Assembly: GCA_036785705.1 (NCBI GenBank)
Contig: JAWUZG010000084.1
Span: 10,925,501 to 10,989,500 of the forward strand
Length of the DNA stretch: 64,000 nt
Source of the DNA: Acanthornis magna
Lineage: Eukaryota > Chordata > Aves > Passeriformes > Acanthizidae
Direction of reading: 5' to 3'
Shown here: piece after piece, positions 38,301 through 51,893 of the stretch
Layout: each line of letters begins with the position of its first letter
How positions within the stretch are numbered: the first letter of the stretch is position 1
Program-made: the position numbers and the translations under genes
Notes under the pieces: generated by a model
The model's input: only the letters and a program-made list of their open reading frames with translations
Told to the model about the DNA's origin: nothing
Database searches by the model: none

Positions 38301-41300
38301 GGAGATTTTCTACAGCAAAGGAGAAGAAAATGGGGTTTCTCATTGTAAAAGGACTTCTGCTTTTTTTGGGTATAAAATGGGTCACAAAAGCTTCCAATTC
38401 CCTGAGCTCAAGGTTTGCTAGAGGCAAGCAAGAGTCTGTATGTACATGCACATGCATCACCCTGCCAGAGAGAGCCCTCTCAAATGCTTTCCATGTTACC
38501 TTCTACCTTCTGCATCACTGAGAATCAGGACAACGCCCAAGGAGATTTTGGATGTGCTCCGACATTTCCCTAGACAAATTTTTTTTAAACTGGTTTTATT
38601 TGTTGGCACCAGTTGTTGGGTCTTTTTACAATGCCCTCCAGCTGCTCTGGGATTCAGGTTAGAATTCAGGTTCAAGCTGCTGCAAGTTCACAGATGTCAA
38701 AGGGTCCAACACACACGTTCACCAGCAGTGAGGAGACGCATTCTGGCCCAGGCTCCCTCAGCCTCACGTGAGGCTGATGGAGGGAAGATCTCCATTCCGT
38801 AAGCTATTGCCTCATAATTGCCAGTTGAGCTCAGCTAACACAATTTCATCCTACATTAGATCTCTAATTAAACCAGTCTCTGCCCTTACCTTCATACCAC
38901 CTTCAGTTTGTGTTAACTTTCTTAGATAATTTCAAAGAGATATCTATCCGTCCTTTAAACTGATGTGTACCGTATTCTTCCAAGAGTTTCCTTGATGCTT
39001 TTCTAACTAAAATATTGGTCCTGTTCCTACACTTTTCCACCCACGTCCTAAAATGAAAGCATTTCTGAGTGTGACCATTATGTACCTACTCCGCAGACAT
39101 CCCTTACGTTACTCAAAATACTCACTTCTATTGTGAATGAATAAGAGACTTGTAGGAGTTTTTTACCAGAATCTCAATTTAAAGTTAACCTGCCTGCCTT
39201 TTCCAAGGTTAGCAATAACTTCCTCCAGAAGAAACAGTGATCAAAACATCTGACAAAATTTTTGAAATAGTACTATATATGTAGCAATTATATTCTTCTG
39301 GACTTACATTTAACCAAATTTGCCTCTAATAATTCACCTTGGTAACCAATTTCCTTTCCTCCCCCCTCTCACTGCAATCATACTACAAAAATGGACAAAT
39401 CCACATTTTTCTATGACAGTTTCTGCAGTTCTTTACTGTTTTTTAGAGTTATCCTAGCTATCTGCTAGTAATCTATCTAGCCTAGAAAATACCTGTTTCA
39501 TTACTGCTGTATTTACTTTGGCTTTATGTTTAGAAGCCCAAGCATCTATAACACACAAATCCTCTGCTCTGGAATAGTTTCATTGTTTGTCAGTGATAAT
39601 ATCCAAAATCCCAGCACCACTGGAAATCAGAATAGTCCCATCTACACACATGAAAAGGTTGGAGCTCTGAGAGCTTTCAGCCTAGATGAGCAGCCCAGGC
39701 TTTACTCAGGAGCTGGAGATGAGGTGGTTGAGATGCCTTTTTAAGGTTGCAATACAAGGTCAAAGCTTGTGGGGAAATACAGGGCAGCTGGAGAGTAAAA
39801 TTAACTTGAATTATTATCAAGTGAGGGCTGGATTAATTCTACTTATGTTATGATGCTTCTGCACTGCAAAGAGGCCATAGATCCTAAAGATTTCAACTCC
39901 CTGAGCATATCTTTGTGTCTCTGAAGACAGAACAACTCATTTTTTCATACGTTTTTCTGCTGGACTTACGAGGTTAACACTTACTTGCTTCACAGTTATT
40001 AATCAGCCTCTCTCAGGAAGGGGAATTTCACTGCATCAAAATTTAGGTCAGTTGTTTTTAGGGCTTTGTTTCACAGTATAATTTACAGTCCTCTAACATG
40101 TAGCTCTTTGAATAATAATATAAATGCAGAAGTCACTGATGGATCGGATGAATTTGCTTATGTCCTAATTTAATTATACCTTCAGATATACCATACAGAA
40201 ATACTTCTAAAGGCTGCTGCTTTCCTACTCTCTTCTTACAGCCCTTCCACTGGCAGTGGAAAGACAGGATGCCAACGCTGTAGCCATCAAAATCACTTAT
40301 GCACTCCACTTGGTCAGTTTTTATTATGGTAGCCATCTCAGGACTGAAGAGGGACAAAAATAGGAGAAAAAAGGAAACTATTTGTTTGGACTTGGACAAA
40401 AGAGTATGCATCAAGCTGGATTCTCTTCATTTACCAAAACTACTCATGACCAAAAAAATCCACTCCAAACCAACAACAAAAATAGTTCTCATTTTGTTTC
40501 AGGTCTGGTAGGATGTTCTTTAACTGATTTTTCTCTGAAATTGTACAGCCAGTGCACACAAAACAAAAGGAAGGTGGTCTTACTTGTAGGAATTACTGTC
40601 CTTTTCATTCTCAAGTGTACCACCACTAACTGATCCTCCTCCTCCTCCCCTTTCTCTATGCAAAGGAAGTTACTTTCCCTGACTTTTTTCCGAGCTGCTG
40701 TGAGATTCATAAATTCCTCTGCACAGAGATTCAGAAGGCTTGGATTCCAAACCAGCTTTGCCAACCACTACCTCGGAGCAGCCTCTGAATGACCCATTCG
40801 TTGTGAGTGTTGCATCAAGTCCGCTACAGCCCAAAGTGTGCTGCAAAGACAGCAGGGCGAGTGCTGCCCATGCTCCCTCCAGACACAGCTGGATGTTTGC
40901 AAAGCATCGCGCCCACACGTGTGGCTGCAGTGCCACCCAAACTCTGCTAGATGGATCCCTGGGCCCCAGGCCAATGTGTCTGCAGGGCACTGTGTTATCC
41001 AGAAGAGTATGAACTCTGGCCTACAGCAGAAACTACAGCTCTTTTGCATCAGTGTAAAGGCACTATGTTTCTCCCCACTCACTTCTGATACCAAAATTCT
41101 GCTGAGAGGTATTTGCAACATTTCTGGGGGACTGGTTGGTTGGCCTCAAAGCTTGGCCAAAATTCCCTTAAGTAACATGATGCAAACACAGAGGTAGAGC
41201 ATCTGTGACTGCAGCTCAGCCAGCCTCTTTCTGAGAAGAAGCAAAACTTCCCCTTGCCCATTTCCTTTCTGAGGTGCTCTGCTGTAAAACTCCTCTGTTA

Positions 41301-42604
41301 GAAACTTGGGAGTAGCAGAATAAAGGCTTCCCTCAGTACCCTGACAATTACAGCACGCCATCACAATCACTGGTGGCACAACTGGAAAGTTTCCAGACAA
41401 TGTCAGCTATGATGAAGCAAGGACCCCATCTCCATTCAAGTTGACATTTTGAATGTATTTTACTCTTGGGGTTTTTGTTTTGACTGCCTCATTTGGCAGG
41501 ATTATCCTACATGATCGTCAGGCCAAGTCAGATGTCTCTGCTGCCAGCATTAACTAGAGTGGCACAACTTATGCTTACACATCCAACTACCCCGGGACAG
41601 ACAAGCTATGACAACCAGAGACAAAGAACTGTCAAAAGAATCTGCACAAAGTGCAAGTGAACAGGAGGAAAATCATACACAAGTGGTGGCTGCATCATGA
41701 AATGATAAAGCAGAAAAAGGACAGCCCAGGCAGGGCAAAGAGCCAAAGCACACTGGGATTGGCAGACACGTACAAACTGAGAGAGAGATGTAGATGTAAC
41801 TCCTATTGTCAACATATATTTTTATAGGGATAATTTTAGAATACTTAACAAGGCTGTACACATTTTCAGTTTGGAAACACAATCTATTCGTTCACTCTTT
41901 TTCTATGACTGGACAAAGGGCAGTATTTATTAGGTGAAATGCCTGACAAAGCCTTTGGTGCTGTTAATCACACCAGCTTCCTTGATATATTAAGGCTATT
42001 AGGACTTAACTAGATAAAGATGCACATGTTACTAAGTGAATCACCTTCTATCTGTCTAATGGAAACCAAGTGTTGATTTAAGTGGAGTCATCTGTTTAAA
42101 AAAGAGAGAGAAAGAAATTGAAATAAACCCAAGACTAACAGATGTCACAGAAGGGTCAATGGCGAGCAGTGTTGGATCCAAGACTTTTAAAATAGAAACT
42201 TACATGAATATTTGAACTCACTTGAATATTTCTCTCTGCTTGACTGTGAAAACACAGCATTTAATATCATTTGTGTAGATTTTAATACTACATCCAGAAT
42301 TATCTATATGTAGGACAGTTTCTGTGTCATGTAAGCATATTCAATCCCCTCCACCCCTAGGTTCCTGGGCTACAAAATCATGTTAGTAGATTAATTTCTA
42401 GATGATTTAAAATGCACTGTCTAAAATAGTCCCGGCACATTTATATTGGCTGGGTTGGTGTGGCTTATGTGTTTATATACGCTGTTCTCAAGTACTGGAT
42501 GGTTTTAGTACTAATGGGCTATGATTATGTTGAACCCCGCACTGGCCAATATAACTATTCAAAACTAGAGGGGCGTTTAAACACAACAACAAAAAGGAAT
42601 GCTG

Positions 42605-42722
42605 ATTTGTGGTTAAGTCCCAGACAGGGCTTAAGTTGAATTCCTGGCTGTGCCACAGATGCCACTGTGATACCTCAGGCAAGTCACTTCCTGCGCCTTA
42701 GCTGTAAAAGAGGGAAACAATA
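42605..42722 (+). repeat. MIR-like tRNA-derived SINE
   Basis: The order of blocks follows the MIR consensus: GTGGTTAAG (A-box region), TTGAATTCCTGGCTGTGCCAC (decayed B-box and following unit), GGCAAGTCACTTCCTG, GCCTTAGCTGTAAAAGAGGG, and AACAATATT. A GTTCGAATCC-like B box appears here as GTTGAATTCC. MIR is an old amniote SINE rarely kept recognisable in birds. Exact subfamily and ends are uncertain. Confidence 0.72.
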
Positions 42723-43599
42723 TTTTTCTTTCTCCCTTCCCTTCTCTATTTTGTGTGCCTAACCTGTCAGAGCAGGAGCTTTCATGCCATGATGGAAATA
42801 AAGCCGCCACAGAGGTCCATCCAAAGGGAGGCAGTCGATCAGACTGTTACGCCCATGGCATACAAGGTCAGTCACACCGTGCTAGGTGGGGCTCCTGGAC
42901 AGAGCTACCAAGTGCCATCAGTTAGTTTGGGACAGAATGGGAGCCTGTAACATGGGTTCACAGCCCTGTGCTAACTGCTGAAATAGTGGGAGACTTCAAA
43001 AACACACAAAAAGTTGTTCGAATCATATTTGTTCTAGATTTTTATAGAGTTTTTTTTATCATGCAAATCATAATTTTCCTGTTGAAAGGTGAATGGTAGT
43101 TTCGTGACAACCCCAGTGGGTAGGATGCAGGAACAGAGAAGAATTTGAGGAAACTATATTTGCCATCTTGGTTTCCTGAGCACTAGGAGTGGTAGATATA
43201 TTTTGAACCATGTGTTCATATTCTGTTTTCATAGACTGCCTATTTTTCTTCTTATCTTCCCTCTGACTCCTGTAGCTCTAAGTAGGAATCAGACAGCAAA
43301 GACTTCTCCTGTTTCTCTTCCTGGACCATTCCTGGTTTGCAATTTTTAGCTGAGGGTGGGGAGGGGTGGGGGGAACAGGAGGAGCAGATAGGGTGTCAGA
43401 AGGTATGGACATTGTGCAAGAAAGGGAGTATACCTCCCTTTACTCTGAATCTTTTCCAAGAGCTGAACAGATTCCAACCCTGAAAAGACTGCAGCCTGAA
43501 TAGAGTCCTTTCAACCCCATGCACTTTTCCTCCCTGATACTCAACTGCAAATGAAAATAAAGTACTTTAATTCCAGCGAGATCACTCTAAAAACAGATC

Positions 43600-43705
43600 T
43601 TTGACAAGGAACAATTTCAACTTTGATGCATCTAATTTCAGTAAATACCAAATTGTTTTTTTGACAAGGAAGAATTTCAACTTTGATACATCTAATTTCA
43701 GTAAA
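43600..43705. repeat. 60-bp-period tandem duplication
   Basis: A 46-bp block starting TTTGACAAGGAACAATTTCA occurs at 43600-43645 and again at 43660-43705 with two substitutions (C/G at 43612/43672 and G/A at 43628/43688). The 14-bp spacer makes the period exactly 60 bp. The near identity points to a recent event. Confidence 0.92.
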
Positions 43706-44419
43706 GGTTCATCCTAATGTATCAAACCCAAAATTTGCCATTTATGTTGGACCAGTTTTCGATTGCTCATCTGCAACACCATCGCACTTCCCCACCCCCC
43801 AAAAATAAGGAAAAAAAAAGAAAAAAAAAAGCAGAGATGATCTGATGATCTTATGGTCTTTTCCTTTAACCTATTAGAAAGACAAATAAAAGTCTTCTGT
43901 GTAGCATGCTGTGCACATGTGTTGTTCACTTAAATCCTTTTTCTCTGATCAGCTCTACAGGGTATTTAGTCCATACAACTGTTCCACATTCTCTCTCGGC
44001 ATATGCACCATGCATTTCCACTCCACATCAAATGTAAACAGTCTCTGCACAAGAGTGATGGAGGCTGTGTTTCAAATCTTGCATGGGTTTATCTTTGAAT
44101 GCCAGACAAAACAGGCTTTATGTGGTTTGATAAAAGATCGAGTCATCCCCATTTGCAGACCTTACATCCACTTGCATACCTACTCAAATATAAACACCAC
44201 CAGCAGATTCCCAAACCAGCAACTAATCTGAAGATTGTTTAAAAGATTATTAACTGGTAAGGCATTATTTAATTCCTCGAATTTCCCCCCCTCCCCAAAT
44301 TCCTAGATTTTATAGGAATATACTGCATATTACCTAAAAGTCCTCTGGGATTTCTGCTCTCAATAAGCCAGTAGACATCTGTGCAGATCATAAACACACA
44401 GCCACTGCCAGTGTTAAGA

Positions 44420-44459
44420 ATTATATATATATATATATGTAAGTATATGTATATGTAAT
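44420..44459. repeat. TA-rich simple repeat
   Basis: About eight TA units are followed by degenerate GTATATGTATATG units. Confidence 0.9.
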
Positions 44460-45488
44460 ACTTTGAATTTGTAATGGTTTATGCTCTGCTCTCAGCTTTC
44501 TGCTTCCCAACTGCTCTCTGCATCCAGAAGCACTAGAAATTTGCAGTAAAAACTATCACAACTCACTTAAACAGGAATTCTTTTCTTTAGGAGAAATTTT
44601 TTTTGCCTTTTTACTCTTCATAAAATATGTAGAGGAGTATCACAGACAACTCATGGAAATGAGTCACCAGATCTTAATTCGTCATTGCTTTTGAGTGCTT
44701 AGCATAGCCACTGTGTGCTAGCTTGAACTACCTTCAGCCAGTCTTGAGCATAAAGATAGTATTTTGTCTTGCTTAATTTCATTTTTTGGTGCTGAAGAAG
44801 TGTATGCTCTCATTTCCTGCAAATAAGCCAATGAGCTGCAGAATTCTCACTGTCTATGGATTTACGCTCAATACTAGTTGTTTTTTATAAATATAATCCC
44901 ATTTACTGAGACACAAGGTCTGACATTCCAGAAATAGACCACAAAACACCACAACAACTCCTAACAATGCTCTGTAGGCCAGGTAACTATACCTAAGCTA
45001 CTGCACCTAGAAACTATCCTACAAGTTGTAGATAGCACTTAACGCTGTTTATATTAAACTATTTCTAAAGTTATGCAAAACTTGATTGGTTTTCATTTGT
45101 GCAGTGACAGGATCTAATGATGTTCAAACAGATAAAATGAGTGCTAACAAATGGATGCAAGTGAAGGCCACTCCCAAGACCTTGCAGTCTTTAAGATCTG
45201 GCTCTGCCAACACTCCCATGGATGTCCTCTAGACAGGCACAGGGGGCCGCTTACAGGGCCTTTGTAAACAGATGAGATCCAAGGCACGGCACAGCAATGT
45301 TCCGTGAGGCTGTGTGGATGACCAAATCCAGCAGCAAGCAGCTGTGTATAAAGCCTTGCATAAAAAGAGTGTATTGAACAAGACATAACTTTCTCTGCCC
45401 CAGTTACCTTATTTCTAGTGCAAGGCTTGTAGTAGAGTCTTTAAAAAAAAAGTGAAAAAAAGTACATATGCATAAAATAATGGTTTTC

Positions 45489-45510
45489 TTTTTTTTTTTT
45501 TTTTTTTTTT
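45489..45510. repeat. T22 homopolymer
   Basis: Twenty-two consecutive T. No flanking retroelement was recognised. Confidence 0.9.
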
Positions 45511-48500
45511 ACCAACTCATCGCTGACTACTGTTTAAAGTACTTGCTAAACTGGAGTTTACATGCAGACATCCTGTTTAATAATCCTCAAGTGAGCCTTT
45601 CTCCATGGCTTCGCCTAATCTCTCTCTCGGTTTGTTTCTATTCTAGCTACTGAAGCTTCTGGCAGCAGTGAATCCAACAAGTAATTATTTTTTGTTTTCA
45701 TTTTTTACTGTGTATGCCTCATAATTTTATTTTACTCTAGCTGGCAAGATGGGAAGTATGGGACACTGGAAATAGAAATCTGTAGTTTTTTGTTGTTTAT
45801 CTACTGAAATACTATCAGATTGGTGAGAGAAAAGCTATTAAAACTGTAAGGCTGCCTAATGACCCAGATGGTTGAAGGATGTGCTTAGTTGTAGTCCAAT
45901 TTATAGAAAATGGGCATCCTCCATCACAAAAGTTCAGCACGGAAATTGCTTCCGTATGCTTGTACTTCAGCATCTGGAAAAAGACTAAGGATTAAATTAA
46001 TAGGGATACTTAATCTTCCATATGCCTCAATATTCCTCCACATCCCCCAGGTTATTACTTCTGCATTATTACAAGAACTACATACAAGATGAGTAACTGC
46101 TTGGTGGTGTTCGTTTTGATATTTATTGATTTAATGTATCTTTTAAAATTTCCAGCCAAACCCTCAGCTTTTTGTTCTGTTTCTCGGTATCTGGAAGACA
46201 AATCCTCACATGGCTATTGCAGAAGCTGTCAAAATTCAACACCTGAAATGCCTAGTGCATGTTTAGCCTGCAAAATGCTGAATATTTCCATGCCAGACAC
46301 TTTTTCAAGCCATCTCTCCAAGTGATGGTTCTAACCTCACTTTCCAGCACTGGTCACAAAGTCGGGTTGTTTGTCAGGCTTTTACCAGCAATATTTCAGC
46401 ATTTCTAATCAAACTAAAAAAACCCCAAAATGTTCCTGTCCACTGCATACTGATGTGGAACAAGGGCACCATCAGTCAAGGGCTTTTTTGAAGTTTGCAC
46501 TAATTACTATGCAACCCTAGTAAGCACGATAACTGTTCCCAGGCTACAGAATGACATTAAAAATAGAAGAAAAACCCACCAAGGTTTGATCCTATGTTAT
46601 ATAATACAGTTGTTTCACATTAAATTGGAAAACTGGCCACACATGAAGAATTCTTTCAGGTGAACAAGCTGTCAACATGAAACTTGGTATTTCTGAACTC
46701 AGGAAGATGTAGATGAGACAACACTTTTCTAAGTAAAAGGTTAAACTATCTAATGTGTGCTCAAAGGATTGTAAATATGGAGTATCAAATAATGAGATGA
46801 TAAATTGGTACAGACCTGTATTTCCATTTACGACAGAAATGTTGTCATAAAAGTAATGTATCCATGGTGCTGAGCAAAACTGTGTCACAACAACCAAAAG
46901 AAGTCCTCTCAAAGGCGTACAACTTTAATAAAGCTTAATGCTTCTGTCTACTGTGATGAGGGAAAACTAAAATGTTGGCTCCTGAGGTCAAAGGAAAGAC
47001 CTATCACCTTTAATGATCACTGCAGCATGTCCTAAACTTTTCTGCATTGGATGGGCTGAGAGTTCCTGATTTGAAATGGCATGATTACAATTTGCCTTAC
47101 GATACACTAAAATAGCAGATTTATTAACATTACAGTGAGATTCCTCTGCAATATATATAAGTCAAGTTAATATATTTTTAAGCAAATCGACAAGATAAGT
47201 TAAATACAAAACCTTTTGCAATGGGCAACTGTTAGTTGATTAGAAAGCAAGAGCGGAAGAGAGCAAGAATAAAGTCAGAAACTGGACCTAGACTTATCAA
47301 TGGTCATTCTGCTCAGTGGAAGTTCAACATGGCTCCAGTCAAACTGGTTTCTAACACATGTATGGATAAAATCAATGCTCCAGTGAAACAATTACAGAAA
47401 ATTACTTAGCTAGAAGAAAATGTCATACCGTGTATGTAAATGTTGTAACATACAGTCTTCACCACTTTTTGAAAGCCACCTCAAACAAGCCTTTGCACTT
47501 AATTCTCTTCAGAAGTTATATAGTCAGCACTCACCGGAAAAAATGTAGCAAATATTTATCATATCCTTACCATTTTACTGAATTCCATACATTTAACAAT
47601 CAAAGACATGGTACATGAAAGACAGAAAACCAAATCAGTATAGCCAGAACTCAAAAGGCCTGTGAGAAATACTCTGCCTTACAGCTTTGATTTCCAAGAT
47701 CAGTTCAGATTTCCAATAGTCAACTCAACAAGCACAGCAGCACCTACTTTAGGGTAGATATCTTCATGTGACAGATCTGTCTTTAATTGATTTTAAAAGT
47801 GGTGCTATCTGCTTTCCACGTAAATCTGAAAAAATGCAATGATCTCTGTGTTGCTCTTTGGGTTAGTATCAGTTAGAATATAAGGGTTCAGTTTCGAAGC
47901 TGCAAGCATGCAAAATGTGTATATGCTTGGAATTAATATGGTCTTGCAGAACTGTTTGATTCACATTAAAAGTGTCACATGTCTCTCTACCACACGCCTT
48001 CTGTACAAATAGAAACCTCCATTTAAACTGCTACAATTTAAAATTTAGCAACAGATAGCATAACTCCTAATGCTTCATGTAACTGAAAAAGACTATTACT
48101 AGATTTTAGTTATGACCTTAATATTAATATCTTAATAGAGATATTAATACTATACTTACTCTCAGATACAGGAAAAATGTCGAGTATATAAGAAGGGATG
48201 CACAGAAAATTGCTTTGGATTGCTATAAATGTTTTTAAAAGGCAAACTTTAAAGTGTTGAAATCATTGCAGAAGCTCTAGTCCTATTTTTAAAATAACCT
48301 AACAGAAAGGGAGCATAATGACTACTGCTCAGAATGGTTTTTAACTTTTTTTTGTAAATCTGGGTTGTGCTACTCTGGGAGGTCCACAGGCAGGACCTAC
48401 AGATATCTGGGGCAGTCTGGTTTGTAGGGACAACAGAGTCCAGGGACTGGCCACTTTTAGCCTTCACTGCATATTCTAGATGATTTTGTGCAGTGCCCAT

Positions 48501-51500
48501 ATTTAAGACTGAATTTCCTTAGGGCAGCCAAGCAACAAGCCTGGCTGATTACCTGAAAAGTGCAAACTGCTTTAGCTTATAGCTAAATTAATGGTTGGCA
48601 AAAGGCTGAAAAAGAACAGATTAATGTGAAAATTAAAAAGCCAGCATTGCAATCATTTATAGCCAAGCTAAAATTAGCACAGTGAAAAGAAAACAGGAGC
48701 TGCAGGACACGGAATTTCCCAAGTGCTCTGTGGGCTTGCTCCTGGCTGGAGCTGCTGGGCACACCCAACACTAAGCCCCTGGCAGGCAGCGCTTGCGGCA
48801 CGAGGGTGAAGAGCGCTGTGTGAGGAGGAAGGACACTGTGCACACACAGCTGAGCCCATCTGGAAAAACTGTTTTTGATTTTGAGCTTGGTAGCAAGCCA
48901 GCTGTGGCCAGGTTCCTTGAGGGTAGGCTGAACAGTCACTCACAGATGTTTCAGGATAAAAACAGAAGGCTGGTCACCACAAATAAATTGATTTGCTGCT
49001 GTAATCCTGCTCAATGACATTCCCTGAGGTATCTAAAGGCACACTCTTGGACCATGGGCACTTGGTAGGGTGCGTGAGCCCAGCCTGGGCACTGCACTAC
49101 TGCTGTTACATTCCTGCTGGATGGACCACGGCTGACTGGTGTCCTGAGAACCATGAAGCTGCGGGCAGCCCCCTGCACCCAGCCACAGCAAGACACCTTC
49201 AGGAGAGCACAGCATTTGCCACCCCCAGCTTTGTAAGCCACAGAGAACAACGGCAAAGTCAAAATATGCCATGGTTACATGTCGGATCGTGATTTCATGT
49301 TAGATCATGACTTCTTTTCACCAAGACCCATCAGGCTGTGCAGTTTCCAGTTACATTCACAAAACCACCTTTTCAGTGTCTTGCCAAAATTACAATATTC
49401 AGCGGGAAGGAATCTGCAGGAAGGTTCTTGCAAGCGTGATTCATCCCTCTGGCTTTTGTATGTTAGGAAAGAATCTTTAGGTTCATAACCACAAACTGCC
49501 TATATCACAAGGTCAAAGTTTCTCTCAGTGCACAAGACGAACAGACTACGGGACTCTCCCTTAAATGAGCATGCTCCTAAATTTACAGAAGAAAACACAG
49601 CATTTTGCTGATGTCAATACTTGAAAATTCAGATTTGTGCCATAAAGGATAACAATTCCTGTCAATACACTGCTGTTTAAGCATGTTATTTTAAAATGTT
49701 CCTTTTAGCTGCCATCCCCTCTGTACTGCTGGCTGTACATGTCCCTCCTCTGACTTACAGGAGATTTTTCAAATGCACAGGAGGTCTTTAGATGCAGACA
49801 ATAGCCTGCAGCACTGAAAATCTCTCCTCCTGAAGTGCAAAATTGAAAATTAATTCACAAACCAAATGGGATGAAACTGTTTAAAATATTTTGTCACCTT
49901 AAGAACCACCTGATATCCTTAACATAGTGTTCAGCTGAGGAAGGATTTAACTGGATGTTGAAAGCACCATGTACTTTATGGGAAAGAGAAGGCCAATCTC
50001 TGAGAGCAAAAATACCAAAAAATTAGCTTTGGCCACCATCTACAGCTGTAGCAAAAAAGTGATTCCAGCATTGCCAGTGTGTTTTTATGTTAACCACTGT
50101 TTGCTGAGTCCAACTGAAATTCTCTATTTTTAGCCTTTCAGCTACTTTAAGATAAAATTCCTGCAGATAGGACTAGCTGTATAGGGTAGATAACATACAG
50201 CTCTGAAACCACAGATGACCTCATGCAACTGCAAAGAAAGAAGGGTCTGTTACTTAAAACAGGGCTAAAATTTAACCCAGCTATACTAAAATTATATGGC
50301 GAGTGTTTTACAGTCCCATTACAAGACATAAAAACCCAGTCACTATAAATTCACGGTGTACTTATTTGTAAGGATGTAAAAAAGAGTAATTAATAACCCC
50401 CAAACAGCTTATCTGCGAGCCAGTACAACACCAAGGCTTTCCCAGGCTCGCTGGAGATTTTACAAATAGCACTGAGAAGCTGCTTTAGCTGTCATTTGAG
50501 AATTATTTGTCCACACTGAAAAGTCATTGCTCTTTATCACAAGTCACAAGACATTTTCTAGTGTTCCACACTTTTAGTTGACATTATGGAGAGAAAATAA
50601 ATAAATGTAATCCAAACTTTCTGGAAAGGGCTTCCTTGTGTAAGAACACATATTAACCACAGATGCGAGGGAGCACTACACAGTGATTCTTCTTTGTGCT
50701 AAATGCCCTCTGCCTTCCTCTCTTCTACTTCACTCTTCCCGTGTGCCCCCCCATATACCAAAAGAAACCTGTTTCCATTAAAACACCATTATTTCCAGTG
50801 GATTGCAGTGCAGTCCTGAGTACCATCATTCAAGTTTCTCGAAGTATTTAAGGAGAAGTGTGTAAGGAATGGGCATGTCACAAAGGAATCAATACAGATC
50901 AGGGTGCTCAGTTTGTATCTCTTGGCACGTATTGCTCACGCTTCTTTTAGCTTGCAGAATATTTGCTGGAGGTTTCATCAGAACAAAACCTTCATGAGGT
51001 TACCACATACTTCCAGTAGTGAAAAAAACACTCTGAAAATCCTTTTCCTCAGGAAAAGGTTTCAGCCTTAATAACGAACGAACAGTTCAGATACATGAGC
51101 GAACTAATTCTAAAGAAATCCTTTCACTCCCTCATGAAATCACTCTAAAAGACCAGTAAAAGGTTCAAACACTTCTTCTTAACTCTTCCTTTCTTTCCTA
51201 AATCCCAGCATTTTAAAAAACCCCTATTTTTAAAAAGTGACACAGCCTCTACCTGTCATCTATTTTTTCCAAGCACAGCCAGCATTGAAATAAAGGGTTA
51301 CAAAGCACTTAACTGTTAATTTGTGATTATAGAACAAGTCTGATTTTTTTGGATTCATGTCACTCGGAAGGAGAAACTCCATTTGTCATAAGGAATGAAA
51401 ACCAGGACGGAACAAGGTTTGCTATTTCCCTCTCTAAGGAATTGTAGGTGGACTTATGTAAACAATAGAGCAAGGATCAAAGCGAAATCTTAGGGACCAT

Positions 51501-51831
51501 AATATACTGAGGTATTAAAGGAACAGAGCCTTTTATCTATTGTGGAGGAAGGAAGTAAAGCATTGAGACATATGTAATATATACAATTAAAAAAGCCCAA
51601 GCGAGTCCCAAAAGAGATTGAAATCAATTAAATTCTGGGTTTTTTCCTTATTCTGTAAAATGACAAGTGAGAACCAAAAATGCAATCTGCGACAAAAATT
51701 ACGCTCCATCACCTGGAAAAGCCAGGCATTCAACTCTATTTTAAGCTGAATTTTCCTCCACATCCTATGAAACAAGCACTGTTCGATCACAAACCATGTC
51801 TTCATTCACTGCCAGTTCAACTAAGGCTTAC

Positions 51832-51893
51832 CTTGTCCTCCACTCTGTTCAGCCTGGCACCAATCGTGTTATTTCCTCGATCTTTGCTTTTCT
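51832..51893 (-). CDS. KCNQ1: KCNQ1 exon 15 (start of helix D tetramerisation coiled coil)
   Basis: This 62-bp exon starts with the last two bases of the E578 codon and ends on a codon boundary at K598. It encodes [20 protein letters not shown]. The acceptor is TTCCACAG|AG and the donor AAG|GTAAGC. It opens the helix D coiled coil that drives Kv7.1-specific tetramer assembly and, in human, overlaps the leucine-zipper docking site for yotiao (AKAP9). Residues matching human R583, T587, G589, A590, R591 and R594 are all conserved. One difference from human as I recall it is Asn for Ser at 585. The remaining coiled coil and the stop codon must be in a further exon that I could not find in the window. 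Confidence 0.95.

Larger units (their letters stand above)
1..51831 (-). other. KCNQ1: KCNQ1 intron 15, 5' part (at least 51.8 kb)
   Basis: Everything left of exon 15 appears to be a single giant intron that begins with the donor GTAAGC. I looked for the terminal-exon peptide (the second half of the coiled coil and the THR-TYR-GLU-GLN tail motif) in the minus frames and did not find it. Human KCNQ1 also has a very long last intron. The content is dispersed repeats, listed separately, in AT-rich sequence. Stretches in which I see nothing identifiable include 1-3960, 10230-16320, 18010-19950, 20250-24100, 24200-28900, 31040-42600 and 43710-51830, apart from simple repeats. Confidence 0.8.
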
